From Verrucomicrobiales bacterium (lineage in GTDB: Bacteria > Verrucomicrobiota > Verrucomicrobiia > Limisphaerales > J093), in the NCBI GenBank assembly GCA_015075445.1, contig JABTUJ010000017.1:96998-160997 (forward strand): a stretch of DNA of 64,000 nt, given 5' to 3'. Under the pieces are notes generated by a model. It saw only the letters and a list, made by a program, of their open reading frames with translations, was not told the origin of the DNA and searched no databases. The translations under genes were made by a program, and so were the position numbers. Position 1 is the first letter of the stretch. Each line of letters starts with the position of its first letter. Positions 25,094 through 32,626 of this stretch are shown one piece after another.

Positions 25094-25354
25094 CTACCGC
25101 TTGGTCAAGGACTGCTCCAGCTCCGCCTTCCGGGCCTCCAGGCCACGCAACGCCTTGTTGAGCGCCGCAATCGCTTTCTTGATCTTCCGCAACTCGGCTT
25201 GATCCTTCGCGGATGACAAGTACCGCTTGCTCCGCTCCTCGGCGATGAATGCCTCAACCTGACGTCTCAGAACTCTCAGGTACGGATTGCCCCAGATCGA
25301 ACCCTCGCGGTATTCGAGTTTGCCGCATCCGATCCCTTTAATCGTGGCTTTCAT
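25094..25354 (-). CDS. Small protein with a C-terminal coiled coil
   Basis: An 86-residue protein from the ATG at 25354. The N-terminus (MKATIKGIGCGKLEYREGSI) is beta-like, and the C-terminal 50 residues (EAFIAEERSKRYLSSAKDQA, ELRKIKKAIAALNKALRGLE) form an obvious amphipathic coiled coil. It lies 36 bp upstream of the hypothetical gene on the same strand. No function can be proposed. Confidence 0.6.
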   Translation of the reverse strand: MKATIKGIGCGKLEYREGSIWGNPYLRVLRRQVEAFIAEERSKRYLSSAKDQAELRKIKKAIAALNKALRGLEARKAELEQSLTKR

Positions 25355-25435
25355 TCCTATTCTCGATGGACGAAACAATATGAACCCTGGGCGGCAGGGA
25401 CTTGCCGCGTCTTACGGTGGTTCCGTGCTTCTGAT

Positions 25436-25910
25436 TCATGGCGTCGGCCGCTCTTTCGCCTCCGGGCGAGCGTCCCTCCGGTTGCGGAGCCTGTCCAGCG
25501 CCTTGTGCCGAGGCACGCAACCCCCGGCGACTCTGAAAAATGAAACCGCCTTCGAGTTCTGCCCCAGCGCCTCCTGCGCAAAGCGCTCGGGATACCCCGA
25601 CTGCTTCGCCCGTTCTGCCCAGGCGTAGCGGTACGAATGAAGCGTCACGCCCTGGATCCCCAAGGGGGCGCAGCGTTGTTTGAACTCGGTCGCACGATCG
25701 CTCGCACGCACCCTCCGCAGATAGGGAAACAACGGTCCGGTCCGGGGCAGGGCACGGAGGATCCCGGCGGCCTGATCGCCGAAACGGAGCAAGGCGACAC
25801 TACCCGTCTTGAGGCGTTGATAGCTGATGACCTTCTCTCTCCAGTCGATATCCTCGGCATTGAGCCTCGCCAGATCTCCCTGCGAGGCGCCCAGATGCCA
25901 GGCCAGTTCG
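25436..25910 (-). pseudogene. Tyrosine recombinase (integrase) catalytic fragment
   Basis: The minus strand encodes ELAWHLGASQGDLARLNAED, IDWREKVISYQRLKTGSVAL, GVTLHSYRYAWAERAKQSGY and FAQEALGQNSKAV. HSYRY matches the HxLR box of tyrosine recombinases and EALGQNSKAV the segment before the catalytic Tyr, whose own stretch is frameshifted. The 5' end is cut exactly where the inverted repeat of the adjoining transposon begins (25911). Joining this end to the DNA right of 38190 restores an in-frame KRAELAWHLG, so the transposon probably inserted into the integrase gene. Confidence 0.7.
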
Positions 25911-26007
25911 TCACGGCTGATTCATCTGGAGTTAGCGGGCAAGGTGGTGCCGGGGACGGGATGAGAAACCACTGAGCAACCGGCGCCTTTTCCTCCACCC
26001 TCGCCGG

Positions 26008-27392
26008 ATGGTCATCGACGATCCTCAGGGCGAGGCGGGTGTCTTGCGCCGCCTGCAGGTGCGGGAACTGCGCGAGGAAGAGCGCGCCGAGTTCGATTGG
26101 CGACTCCAAACCCAACACTACCTGGCCAGCAGCGTGTTGGTCGGTCCGACGCTGCGGTATGTGGCCGAAATCGAGGGGCAGTGGGTCGCGTTGATCGCCT
26201 TTAGCGCACCGGCGCTCCATGTCAAAGGGCGCGAACGTTGGCTTCGCTGGAGTCCGCGGCAACGGGCCCGACGCCTTGGGTTTGTGGTCAACAACAGCCG
26301 CTTGTTGGTGCTGCCGGACCGGGTGCGTTATCCCAACCTGGCTTCGCGCGTGCTAGCCCTGTGTCTGCAGCGCTTGGCGGCCGACTGGCAGGCGCGGTGG
26401 CGCCATCCGGTGTTGGTGGTCGAGAGTTTCGTGGACGAGTCTGAGTGCCGGGGCACGTGCTACCGCGCGTGCGGCTTTGAGCCCGTGGGCGCGACGGGCG
26501 GCTTTGCCCGGGTGAGCCGGGACTTCTATGAGGCCCATGGCCGTCCCAAGCAGTTGTACCTGCGGGCCCTGGTGCCGGAGGCCCGGCGGTGGCTGCGGCA
26601 GGGGCGCTTGCCGGCCGCCTTGGCGCCGTACGAAGCCGAGTGCAGCGGACCCTGTCCGTTCCGGGCGCCGGCGCTGGAGAGTCTGCTGGAGCGCTTGGGC
26701 GCATTGCCCGACGCACGCCGCGGGCATGGGTTGCGTCACCGGCAACGGTATGTCGTGGCCTGCGCGGCGGTGTCGACCTTGATGGGCGCCTGCGGCTACC
26801 GCGCCTTTGAGAACACGAGCCACAAGTTCACCCAGCGCCAACTGCGCGCGCTGGGGGCCAAACCGGACGAGGCAAGCGGTCGCTACGCTCCCCCGAGCGA
26901 CTCGACCTTCCAGCGGGTGCTCAACCGCCTGGACGCGAGCCGCGTCGCGACGATCGTTGGGGAGTGGCTGGCCGAGCAGGAAGTCGGCGCCCTGGCCCGG
27001 TTGGCCCTCGACGGCAAGGTCCTGCGCGGCAGTGGGCGGCATGATGGCAAACCGCTCCAACTGCTCTCGGCCGTCACGCACCACCTGCGGCTGACGCTGA
27101 ACCAGATCGCGATTGAGCAGAAGAGCAACGAGATCCCCGCCCTCAAACCGCTGCTGCGGCGCGTCGCGGTGCCGCCGGGCACGTTGGTCACGGCCGACGC
27201 GCTGCACTGCCAGCAGGAAAGCGCCCGGTTCATCACCCAGGAATGGGGCGGGGATTACCTCTTTGGCCTCAAAGGCAATCAGAGCGGCATCGAAGAGAAA
27301 GCTCGTCACCTGCTCACGCAGCAGGGTTTTCCCCCCTCAGGGCCAGTGGGAAAAGGGCCACGGACGGATTGATCACCGGCGCCTGGCCCGGG
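26008..27392 (+). pseudogene. ISAs1-family transposase with N-terminal DUF4338 (DruA-like) domain, 5' part
   Basis: Residues 1-200 form a DUF4338 domain: REEERAEFDWRLQTQHYLAS, LRYVAEIEGQWVALIAFSAP, RLGFVVNNSRLLVLP, HPVLVVESFVDESECRGTCY and ACGFEPVGATGG. Residues 215-450 are an ISAs1-type DDE transposase (LDGKVLRGSGRHDGKPLQLL, VTADALHCQQESARFITQ, YLFGLKGNQSGI). DUF4338 is the core of DruA in Druantia defence systems. A homopolymer-associated frameshift lies near 27345 (GRIDHRR continues in another frame), and the IS21-like element cuts the gene at 27392 after GCCCGGG. The 3' part resumes at 37556. Confidence 0.8.
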
Positions 27393-27569
27393 TGTCAGCG
27401 GCGGAATGAAACTGGGGGAGAGCAGGCGGCTTGAAGTTCCGTCTTCTTCCGGTGGCTTTTCTTCCCGCTCTTCCACCTAAAGCTTTTCTTCCTTCTTCCG
27501 GTCTGGAGTCGGTTCGGTTGTTCTTTTTCGTTTTCTTCCCGGGCGTGCGTCTCCGAAGTGGCGCGGACG

Positions 27570-28076
27570 ATGAACCGCCCTCCGATCCGACGCAAATGCC
27601 GCTGTTGCAGCAAGTTCTTCACTCCCGATCCCAGGACCGTCGATCGTCAGCGCTACTGTTCGCAGCCGGCCTGCCGCCACGCCAGTAAGCAGGCCAGTCA
27701 ACAGCGCTGGGCGCACAAGTACGGCAACGGGGACCACTTCCGCGGACCCGATGAGGTCCAGCGTGTTCAAACCTGGCGGCGCAGCCATCCCGGTTACTGG
27801 AGGAAGAAGACCCCGTCGTCACAAGGCACTCAACCTGTTGCCTCCCAACAGGCTAACCCCGCTCAGTCATCTCGTAACGCAACCAGAGGAGTGCCGCTTG
27901 CGTTACAAGATGACTCGCTGACAAAACACCCAGCGTTTATCGGGCTCCTCTCGATGGTCACCGGCACGACGTTACAAGAGGACATCGCCACCACCGCCCG
28001 CCAACTGCTACTGCGAGGACGCAACATTCTGGGGGGCGGTCTCCCGGAAACAACGTCAACGACTCCCGCACCTTGA
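27570..28076 (+). CDS. Zinc-ribbon accessory protein of the IS21-like element
   Basis: A 168-residue protein. The N-terminal 40 residues contain a compact cysteine cluster (KCRCCSKFFTPDPRT, then RYCSQPACRHASKQ) that looks like a treble-clef or CxxC zinc ribbon, followed by WAHKYGNGDHFRGPDEVQR and YWRKKTP. The C-terminal half is helical and less distinctive. A GTG at 27558 is an alternative start. Its stop lies within 3 bp of the next start. Being inside the terminal repeats, it travels with the transposon. It may bind transposon ends or target DNA; this is inference. Confidence 0.65.
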   Translation: MNRPPIRRKCRCCSKFFTPDPRTVDRQRYCSQPACRHASKQASQQRWAHKYGNGDHFRGPDEVQRVQTWRRSHPGYWRKKTPSSQGTQPVASQQANPAQSSRNATRGVPLALQDDSLTKHPAFIGLLSMVTGTTLQEDIATTARQLLLRGRNILGGGLPETTSTTPAP

Positions 28077-28078
28077 GT

Positions 28079-28397
28079 ATGATGAACAAGCATCCGTTGC
28101 GGCCTGATCGGCTGCGCCAAATCCCTCCCAGCTTCAGTTGGGTGGACCACCGCTTGGTCCGCCACCATTACCTGCGCCGCGCCGAACCGCGCGCGTGGGC
28201 CTTGTATCTGTTCCTGGTCACCGTCGGCGATGTCCACGGCTTGAGCTACTACTCCGACGCCGCCATCGGCCGCCATCTGAACCTCGACGCCGCGGCGCTC
28301 GCCGCTGCCCGCCAGCAACTCCTCCAGGCCGACCTGATCGCCTACCAGAAGCCCCTCTACCAGGTGTTGGCCCTGGCCGAAGAGGACCACGGTGCTA
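28079..28397 (+). pseudogene. Winged-helix-like accessory protein, 5' part, split by IS66-like element
   Basis: Residues MNKHPLRPDRLRQIPPSFSW, VDHRLVRHHYLRRAEPRAWA, LYLFLVTVGDVHGLSYYSDA and AIGRHLNLDAAALAAARQQL suggest a replication-initiator-like or transcription-factor winged helix. The native frame stops making sense at about residue 106, where the IS66-like inverted repeat starts (28398). The frame then runs on for 60 residues of unrelated sequence. The native 3' end is found at 31875-31937 on the far side of the insertion. Confidence 0.6.
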
Positions 28398-28520
28398 CGT
28401 GTTGCTTCGGCAAGCGTGCCGGTGCCCAAAATTTCCAGGCGCGGGGTCTGAAAGGCCGCACGCAGCGGGCGCGCGGGCCATGGCAGGTCGATGGCTCTGG
28501 ACGCGGGGGTGGCGGGCGAC

Positions 28521-30101
28521 TCAACTGGAGTCGAGGGCCTGGAGGCTCTGCTGGTAGTTCCAAGGCAGCCAGGCCGCAGGGTGGTTGAGCACGGCTTTGG
28601 CGTGGTCGTGGAGGGCCTGGAAGTAGACGAAGGGGTTGGCGCCGGCCAGGCGGCAGGTGTGGATCAAGCTCATGAACAGGTCGCCCACGCGGGCCCCGTT
28701 CTGCGTTTTGTAGCCCAGCGAGTTCTTCCGATGGAGGATGGCCGCCTTCAGCGCTCGCTCACAGATGTTATTGGACAGCGGGGCTCCCGGCTCCCGCAGG
28801 AACAGGGTGAGCGGTTCCCAGCGCTTGAGCATGTAATGGATGGCTTCACCGAGGCCGGAGTTGGGTTCGACCACTTTCTGCTCCAGTTGTTCCCGCATCC
28901 ATTGTTTGAGGCCCTCCAGGATCGGCGCGCTCTTTTCCTGGTGCAGGCGTAAACGATCGGTCGCCGAGAGTTGCTGCTCTTTGGCCTGGGCGTCATGCTG
29001 GAAGACCAGCGCGAGGTCTTCCAGGACCTTTTGGCACTGCTCGGGAAAGTTCTCCTTCACGTCGACGAAGGTCCTCCGTCCGTGCGGTAGGCAGTTGGCC
29101 AGCAGGGCTTCGAAGTCTTTAGGCAGGTTGCGCGAGAGCCCGTCACACATGTGAATGGGCTTGGCCAGCCCGGGGGCCCGGTGTTGGAGCAGTTCGGTGA
29201 GGTTTTCCCCGGCGTGGTTGCCGCCGGTGAAATAGAGGGCGATGCAGCGATCCTCGACTTGGCAGAGGATACTGGTGGTGAAGATGCCCGTGCGCTCGCA
29301 TCCCGCCTGGGCGCGCTCCCGCTTGAGGCTCTGGATGCGCATCTTGGTGTCATCATTGTGGATGAGCTGCGCCTGGGCGGCCAGCCGGGTGAGTTCCTGG
29401 TGAGCCGGCTGCAGGTCGCGGGCGGATTGTTCCATCAACTCCCATTGCGTGGCGGCCGGCAAGGGGATCCCCAAGTCCTTTTGCAGCTTCTCCAGTCGGT
29501 AATGCGGCATACCCCCACCAAAGCGCAGGATCCCGATCATCAACCCCACGTTGGGATCGTACTTGGTGGTTCCCGCCTCCGGCGGCGCCGGGGCCGTAAA
29601 GGTTTTGCCGCACAGGCAACAGCGCAACACCTGCAGGGCGAAGACCGTGGCCTGGACTATCGGCTGCGCCACAATGCGCACAATCCGGCTGGGGGCCCGT
29701 TCCCGCAGCCGGGCCTTGTCGTTACGGCACTCCGGACAACGATCTCCCGGTTGCAGGCTGGGATGGGCCACCTGGACGCGCCCTGCGCCCGCATACTGGC
29801 TGGCCCCGTTGCGACCGTGCCCGCGCACCGGCCGCTTGGGGGGAACCGCTGGGCTCGTGCCACCCTGGCCGGGAAACACGTTCCGGGTCTTTTCAGTCTT
29901 GGCCCCAAAGATCAACCGCTGCAACCGCCCCACCGTCGCGTTCTTCTTCTCGATGACTCCCATCAGCCACTGCAGCGTGCCCAACAAGGCCGCCACCGTC
30001 TCATACAAGGCTGCCGGCAGGTGCTGCTGGAGCTGGACCAGCAGCTCCTGCAATTGCCCCCGATCGAGCGAAGTGATTTCCGGCGCCCGGGTCTTACTCA
30101 T
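28521..30101 (-). CDS. tnpC: IS66-family transposase TnpC
   Basis: A 526-residue DDE transposase. An N-terminal coiled coil (RLQRLIFGAKTEKTRNVFPG) and a zinc-finger segment (CRNDK, CLCGKTF) precede the catalytic core. The first Asp pair lies in QLIHNDDTKMRIQ, the second in PIHMCDGLSRNL and RTFVDVKENFP, and the Glu region in LSNNICERALKAAILHRKNS. The latter, with LGYKTQNGARVG, is the IS66 signature. It appears intact. Its start overlaps the stop of the DUF4338 gene by ATGA. Confidence 0.93.
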   Translation of the reverse strand: MSKTRAPEITSLDRGQLQELLVQLQQHLPAALYETVAALLGTLQWLMGVIEKKNATVGRLQRLIFGAKTEKTRNVFPGQGGTSPAVPPKRPVRGHGRNGASQYAGAGRVQVAHPSLQPGDRCPECRNDKARLRERAPSRIVRIVAQPIVQATVFALQVLRCCLCGKTFTAPAPPEAGTTKYDPNVGLMIGILRFGGGMPHYRLEKLQKDLGIPLPAATQWELMEQSARDLQPAHQELTRLAAQAQLIHNDDTKMRIQSLKRERAQAGCERTGIFTTSILCQVEDRCIALYFTGGNHAGENLTELLQHRAPGLAKPIHMCDGLSRNLPKDFEALLANCLPHGRRTFVDVKENFPEQCQKVLEDLALVFQHDAQAKEQQLSATDRLRLHQEKSAPILEGLKQWMREQLEQKVVEPNSGLGEAIHYMLKRWEPLTLFLREPGAPLSNNICERALKAAILHRKNSLGYKTQNGARVGDLFMSLIHTCRLAGANPFVYFQALHDHAKAVLNHPAAWLPWNYQQSLQALDSS

Positions 30102-30982
30102 GACCCTGAGCCCAGGCGGGCGCGAAAGTCACCGCCCAACGGGTAGACCCACAGCTCTTTGCGCGGTTGATCCCGTCGGCTGGTGCGGGCGTTGTGACCG
30201 CGGCCCGTGGTCAGTCCCAAGCAGATCCAGTTGGCGGCGCGGTAACAGCTCCCCTGGAAACGGGCCGGGTCGATGAACGTTTCCAACAGATGAATCGGAT
30301 GGGCGTAGAGCGCTCGCCAGTCCGCGGAGATCCGGCGCGCGATCCGCCCCAGGAGGTGGCTGGCCAACCGCGGCACCTCCAGCCAAGGCATGATCAGGAA
30401 GCGGGTATTGTAGCCGATGAGGTGGAGGTGCTGGCGGCGCACCTCGGGCCGCCAGCCGATGAACCGGTCGCGCGCGGCCAGGTGGCGCGGCGCCGACGAC
30501 CAGGCCATCGCCGCGATCGGCTCGCTGCCGGCCAACACGAGGTACTTCAAATGTTCCCCAACGGGCTGGGTGTAGCGCAGGTAGTGGTGGGTCTGCATCA
30601 ACTGACCAAAGAGGGGCTCTTGGGCCGTGCGCCGCACCTGGCGGATCTCCAGGGCGCCCAGTTCACGCAAGCGGCATTGCCGCGGCCCTTCCCACAGCGG
30701 CAGGACGGGAGCGGGGGGCCGGCGCTCCACCACATTGTTGGGTGGGGACATCCGTTTGGCCGGCAACTCAATCAGCCCGGCCCGATGCAGTTGCAGTAAC
30801 AAGCTGCGGCAAACCATGTCGCGCAACGCGCCGTTGGGCTGGATCCAGTTCCAGGCCCGGCACAGCTCGGCCGAGAGCCGACGGCGACTCCAGAGCGGGT
30901 TCTGGGCGATCAGACCCTGGATGAACGCAGTGTCTTCAGCGCGGATTTCCCGGCCACGGTAGCGGAGCAAAACCAACGACAT
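30098..30982 (-). CDS. DUF4338 (DruA-like) passenger gene in the IS66-like element
   Basis: A 294-residue protein. Residues 130-285 form a DUF4338 domain: QEPLFGQLMQTHHYLRYTQP, LKYLVLAGSEPIAAMAWSSA, RHLHLIGYNTRFLIMPWLEV, HPIHLLETFIDPARFQGSCY and ANWICLGLTTGRGHN. The N-terminal RGREIRAEDTAFIQGLIAQN and LWSRRRLSAELCRAWNW region is the helical extension common in DruA homologues. DUF4338 proteins are part of Druantia phage defence and are also frequent beside transposases. It overlaps tnpC by ATGA, so it is part of the IS66 operon, replacing nothing. It is apparently intact. The role in the transposon is unknown. Confidence 0.82.
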   Translation of the reverse strand: MSLVLLRYRGREIRAEDTAFIQGLIAQNPLWSRRRLSAELCRAWNWIQPNGALRDMVCRSLLLQLHRAGLIELPAKRMSPPNNVVERRPPAPVLPLWEGPRQCRLRELGALEIRQVRRTAQEPLFGQLMQTHHYLRYTQPVGEHLKYLVLAGSEPIAAMAWSSAPRHLAARDRFIGWRPEVRRQHLHLIGYNTRFLIMPWLEVPRLASHLLGRIARRISADWRALYAHPIHLLETFIDPARFQGSCYRAANWICLGLTTGRGHNARTSRRDQPRKELWVYPLGGDFRARLGSGS

Positions 30983-31038
30983 GCCCCGGAGTGTAAGGGG
31001 CCAATCCTGGAACGCAAGGACGATCGCCGGTTTTCGGT

Positions 31039-31401
31039 TTACCCGGCCACCGGCACCGCGCGCCACAGCGGCGCCGCCACCGCACCGGACGGATCGCCAT
31101 TCCAGAGCAACAGGTGCAGTTGATGGGGCTCCAAGCGCAGGGCGGCACTGGCGCCGGGCTTGGGCCAGCCACCGAAGCGGCCTTGCGAGAGTCGTTTCTG
31201 GCAACACCAGTAGCCTTGGCCGTCATAGGTCAGGCACTTGATGGCGTGGCCACGCCGCGACCGGAAGACGAACAGCGCCCCGGTTTGCGGGTCGCTACCC
31301 AGTGCCTGACGGCACAGCGCAGCCAGGCCATCGATGCCGCGGCGGAAATCCACCGGTTCGACGGCCAGCAAAATGCGCATCTGCGGGGTGATCTGGATCA
31401 T
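31039..31401 (-). CDS. tnpB: IS66 Orf2 TnpB-like protein
   Basis: A 120-residue IS66 accessory protein: IQITPQMRILLAVEPVDFRR, GIDGLAALCRQALGSDPQTG, ALFVFRSRRGHAIKCLTYDG and KRLSQGRFGGWP are the standard IS66 TnpB landmarks. The ATG at 31401 overlaps the tnpA stop by ATGA. It is needed for transposition together with TnpA in studied members. Confidence 0.9.
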   Translation of the reverse strand: MIQITPQMRILLAVEPVDFRRGIDGLAALCRQALGSDPQTGALFVFRSRRGHAIKCLTYDGQGYWCCQKRLSQGRFGGWPKPGASAALRLEPHQLHLLLWNGDPSGAVAAPLWRAVPVAG

Positions 31402-31793
31402 GCTCGCCTCCAGAACGCTTGGGCCACCCCCACCACCGTCGCCGGATCGCACGGGAACTCCAGCGTCATCTTGGCCCCCTGCCGATCGGACAACTCAATG
31501 TGGCACCCGGTGGTGACTTGGGGCGGCCGCTGGCGGGGGCTCAACTCGACAAAGGTCGGCGGTGCGCTGGACCACCCGCGAGGGGATGCCTGGGGCAACT
31601 GTCGTTTCAACTTGCTGTAATCCAGACGCAGGGCACGAGCCACCGGCCCCACCCCGTGGGTCGCGGCCAAAGTGGCCGCCGAGCTCCAGAGGGCTTGGGG
31701 AAGTCGCGTGGCTCCAGCTTGGGACTGGCGCCAACGGTCTAACTGGTCGCGTAGCTCAGACAGATCGGTCGACGAGAATTTCGTTTGTGGCAT
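31398..31793 (-). CDS. tnpA: IS66 TnpA-like accessory protein
   Basis: A 131-residue protein in the position of IS66 tnpA, upstream of and overlapping tnpB. Segments SSAATLAATHGVGPVARALR and LDYSKLKRQLPQ form a helix-turn-helix, and GAKMTLEFPCDPATVVGVAQAF-type ending matches the family. It is probably the DNA-binding regulator of the element. Confidence 0.8.
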   Translation of the reverse strand: MPQTKFSSTDLSELRDQLDRWRQSQAGATRLPQALWSSAATLAATHGVGPVARALRLDYSKLKRQLPQASPRGWSSAPPTFVELSPRQRPPQVTTGCHIELSDRQGAKMTLEFPCDPATVVGVAQAFWRRA

Positions 31794-31874
31794 AGGTCGG
31801 TTCGTTGCGGTTGTCTGCCTCGAACCGTAGCCGCGGCGGTTTTACCCTTCACGCACTCTTGCCGAAGCAACACG

Positions 31875-31937
31875 ACCGGCCAACTCCGGAGCCTCGGCGA
31901 GATCCTGCGCCACGCCCTCGAAGGAGGTGCCGCATGA
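31875..31937 (+). pseudogene. 3' part of the split winged-helix accessory gene
   Basis: Immediately right of the IS66 repeat the plus strand reads GQLRSLGEILRHALEGGAA and stops with a TGA that overlaps the istA start (ATGA at 31934-31937). This is the expected C-terminus of the gene begun at 28079. AAGGAGGTG at 31921-31929 serves istA. Confidence 0.6.
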
Positions 31938-32623
31938 TCGACTACGAAACCTTCTGCCGGTTGCGCCAACTCCACGATGAAGCCGGATTGAAAGTCTCCC
32001 AGATCGCCGCCGAGCTGCATCTGGACCCCAAGACCGTCGAGAAGTGGATCGACCAACCCACCTATCAACCGCGCCAGGGAGTCCAACGCCCCAGCAAACT
32101 CGACGCGTTCAAGGGGCAGATCACGGCGCTGCTCCAACGCCATCCCTACACCGCCCAGCAGATCCTCCAGCAACTCCAAGCCCAGGGCTACGCCGGCGGC
32201 TATTCCATCCTCAAGGAGTTCGTCCGCCAGGTGCGCCCCGTCCGCAAGCCCGCCTTCCTCATGCTCGAGTTCGCTCCGGGCGAATGCGCCCAAGTCGACT
32301 GGGGCAGCTTCGGTTCGATCAGCGTCGGTTCCACCCGCCGCCGCCTGAGCTTCTTTGTCATGGTGCTCTGCTACAGCCGCTTCCTCTACGTCGAGTTCAC
32401 CCTCTCCGAAGCCATGGAGCAGTTCCTGACCTGCCACCGCCACGCCTTCGAGTTCTTCGGCGGCGTGCCCGAGAAAGTCATGATCGACAACCTCAAGGTC
32501 GGCGTGCTGCGTCATCCCCTCGGCCAACCGGCCCTGTTCCATCCCCGTTACCTGGACCTGGCCGCCCATTACGGCTTTCGGCCCGTCGCGTGCGCGGTAC
32601 GCCGGGGAAACGAAAAGGGGTAG
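31934..32623 (+). pseudogene. istA: IS21 transposase IstA, N-terminal part, split
   Basis: The first 229 residues of an IstA transposase: an HTH (AGLKVSQIAAELHLDPKTVE), linker, and the first part of the DDE core (GECAQVDWGSFGSISVGSTR, RLSFFVMVLCYSRFLYVEFT, FFGGVPEKVMIDNLKVGVL). It ends ACAVRRGNEKG followed by a stop created by the inserted element. In intact IstA proteins GNEKG is followed directly by GRVE, which is where the C-terminal part resumes near 35925. A Shine-Dalgarno AAGGAGG precedes the ATG. Confidence 0.88.
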
Positions 32624-32626
32624 GTT

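Larger units (their letters stand above)
28398..31874 (-). mobile_element. IS66-like element with DUF4338 passenger gene
   Basis: Both ends carry the 17-bp inverted repeat CGTGTTGCTTCGGCAAG (28398-28414 and, inverted, 31858-31874), about 3.48 kb apart. Inside, on the minus strand, are four overlapping genes: tnpA, tnpB, a DUF4338 protein and tnpC. The insertion splits the winged-helix gene of the IS21-like element. I could not identify the usual 8-bp target duplication with certainty. Confidence 0.8.
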
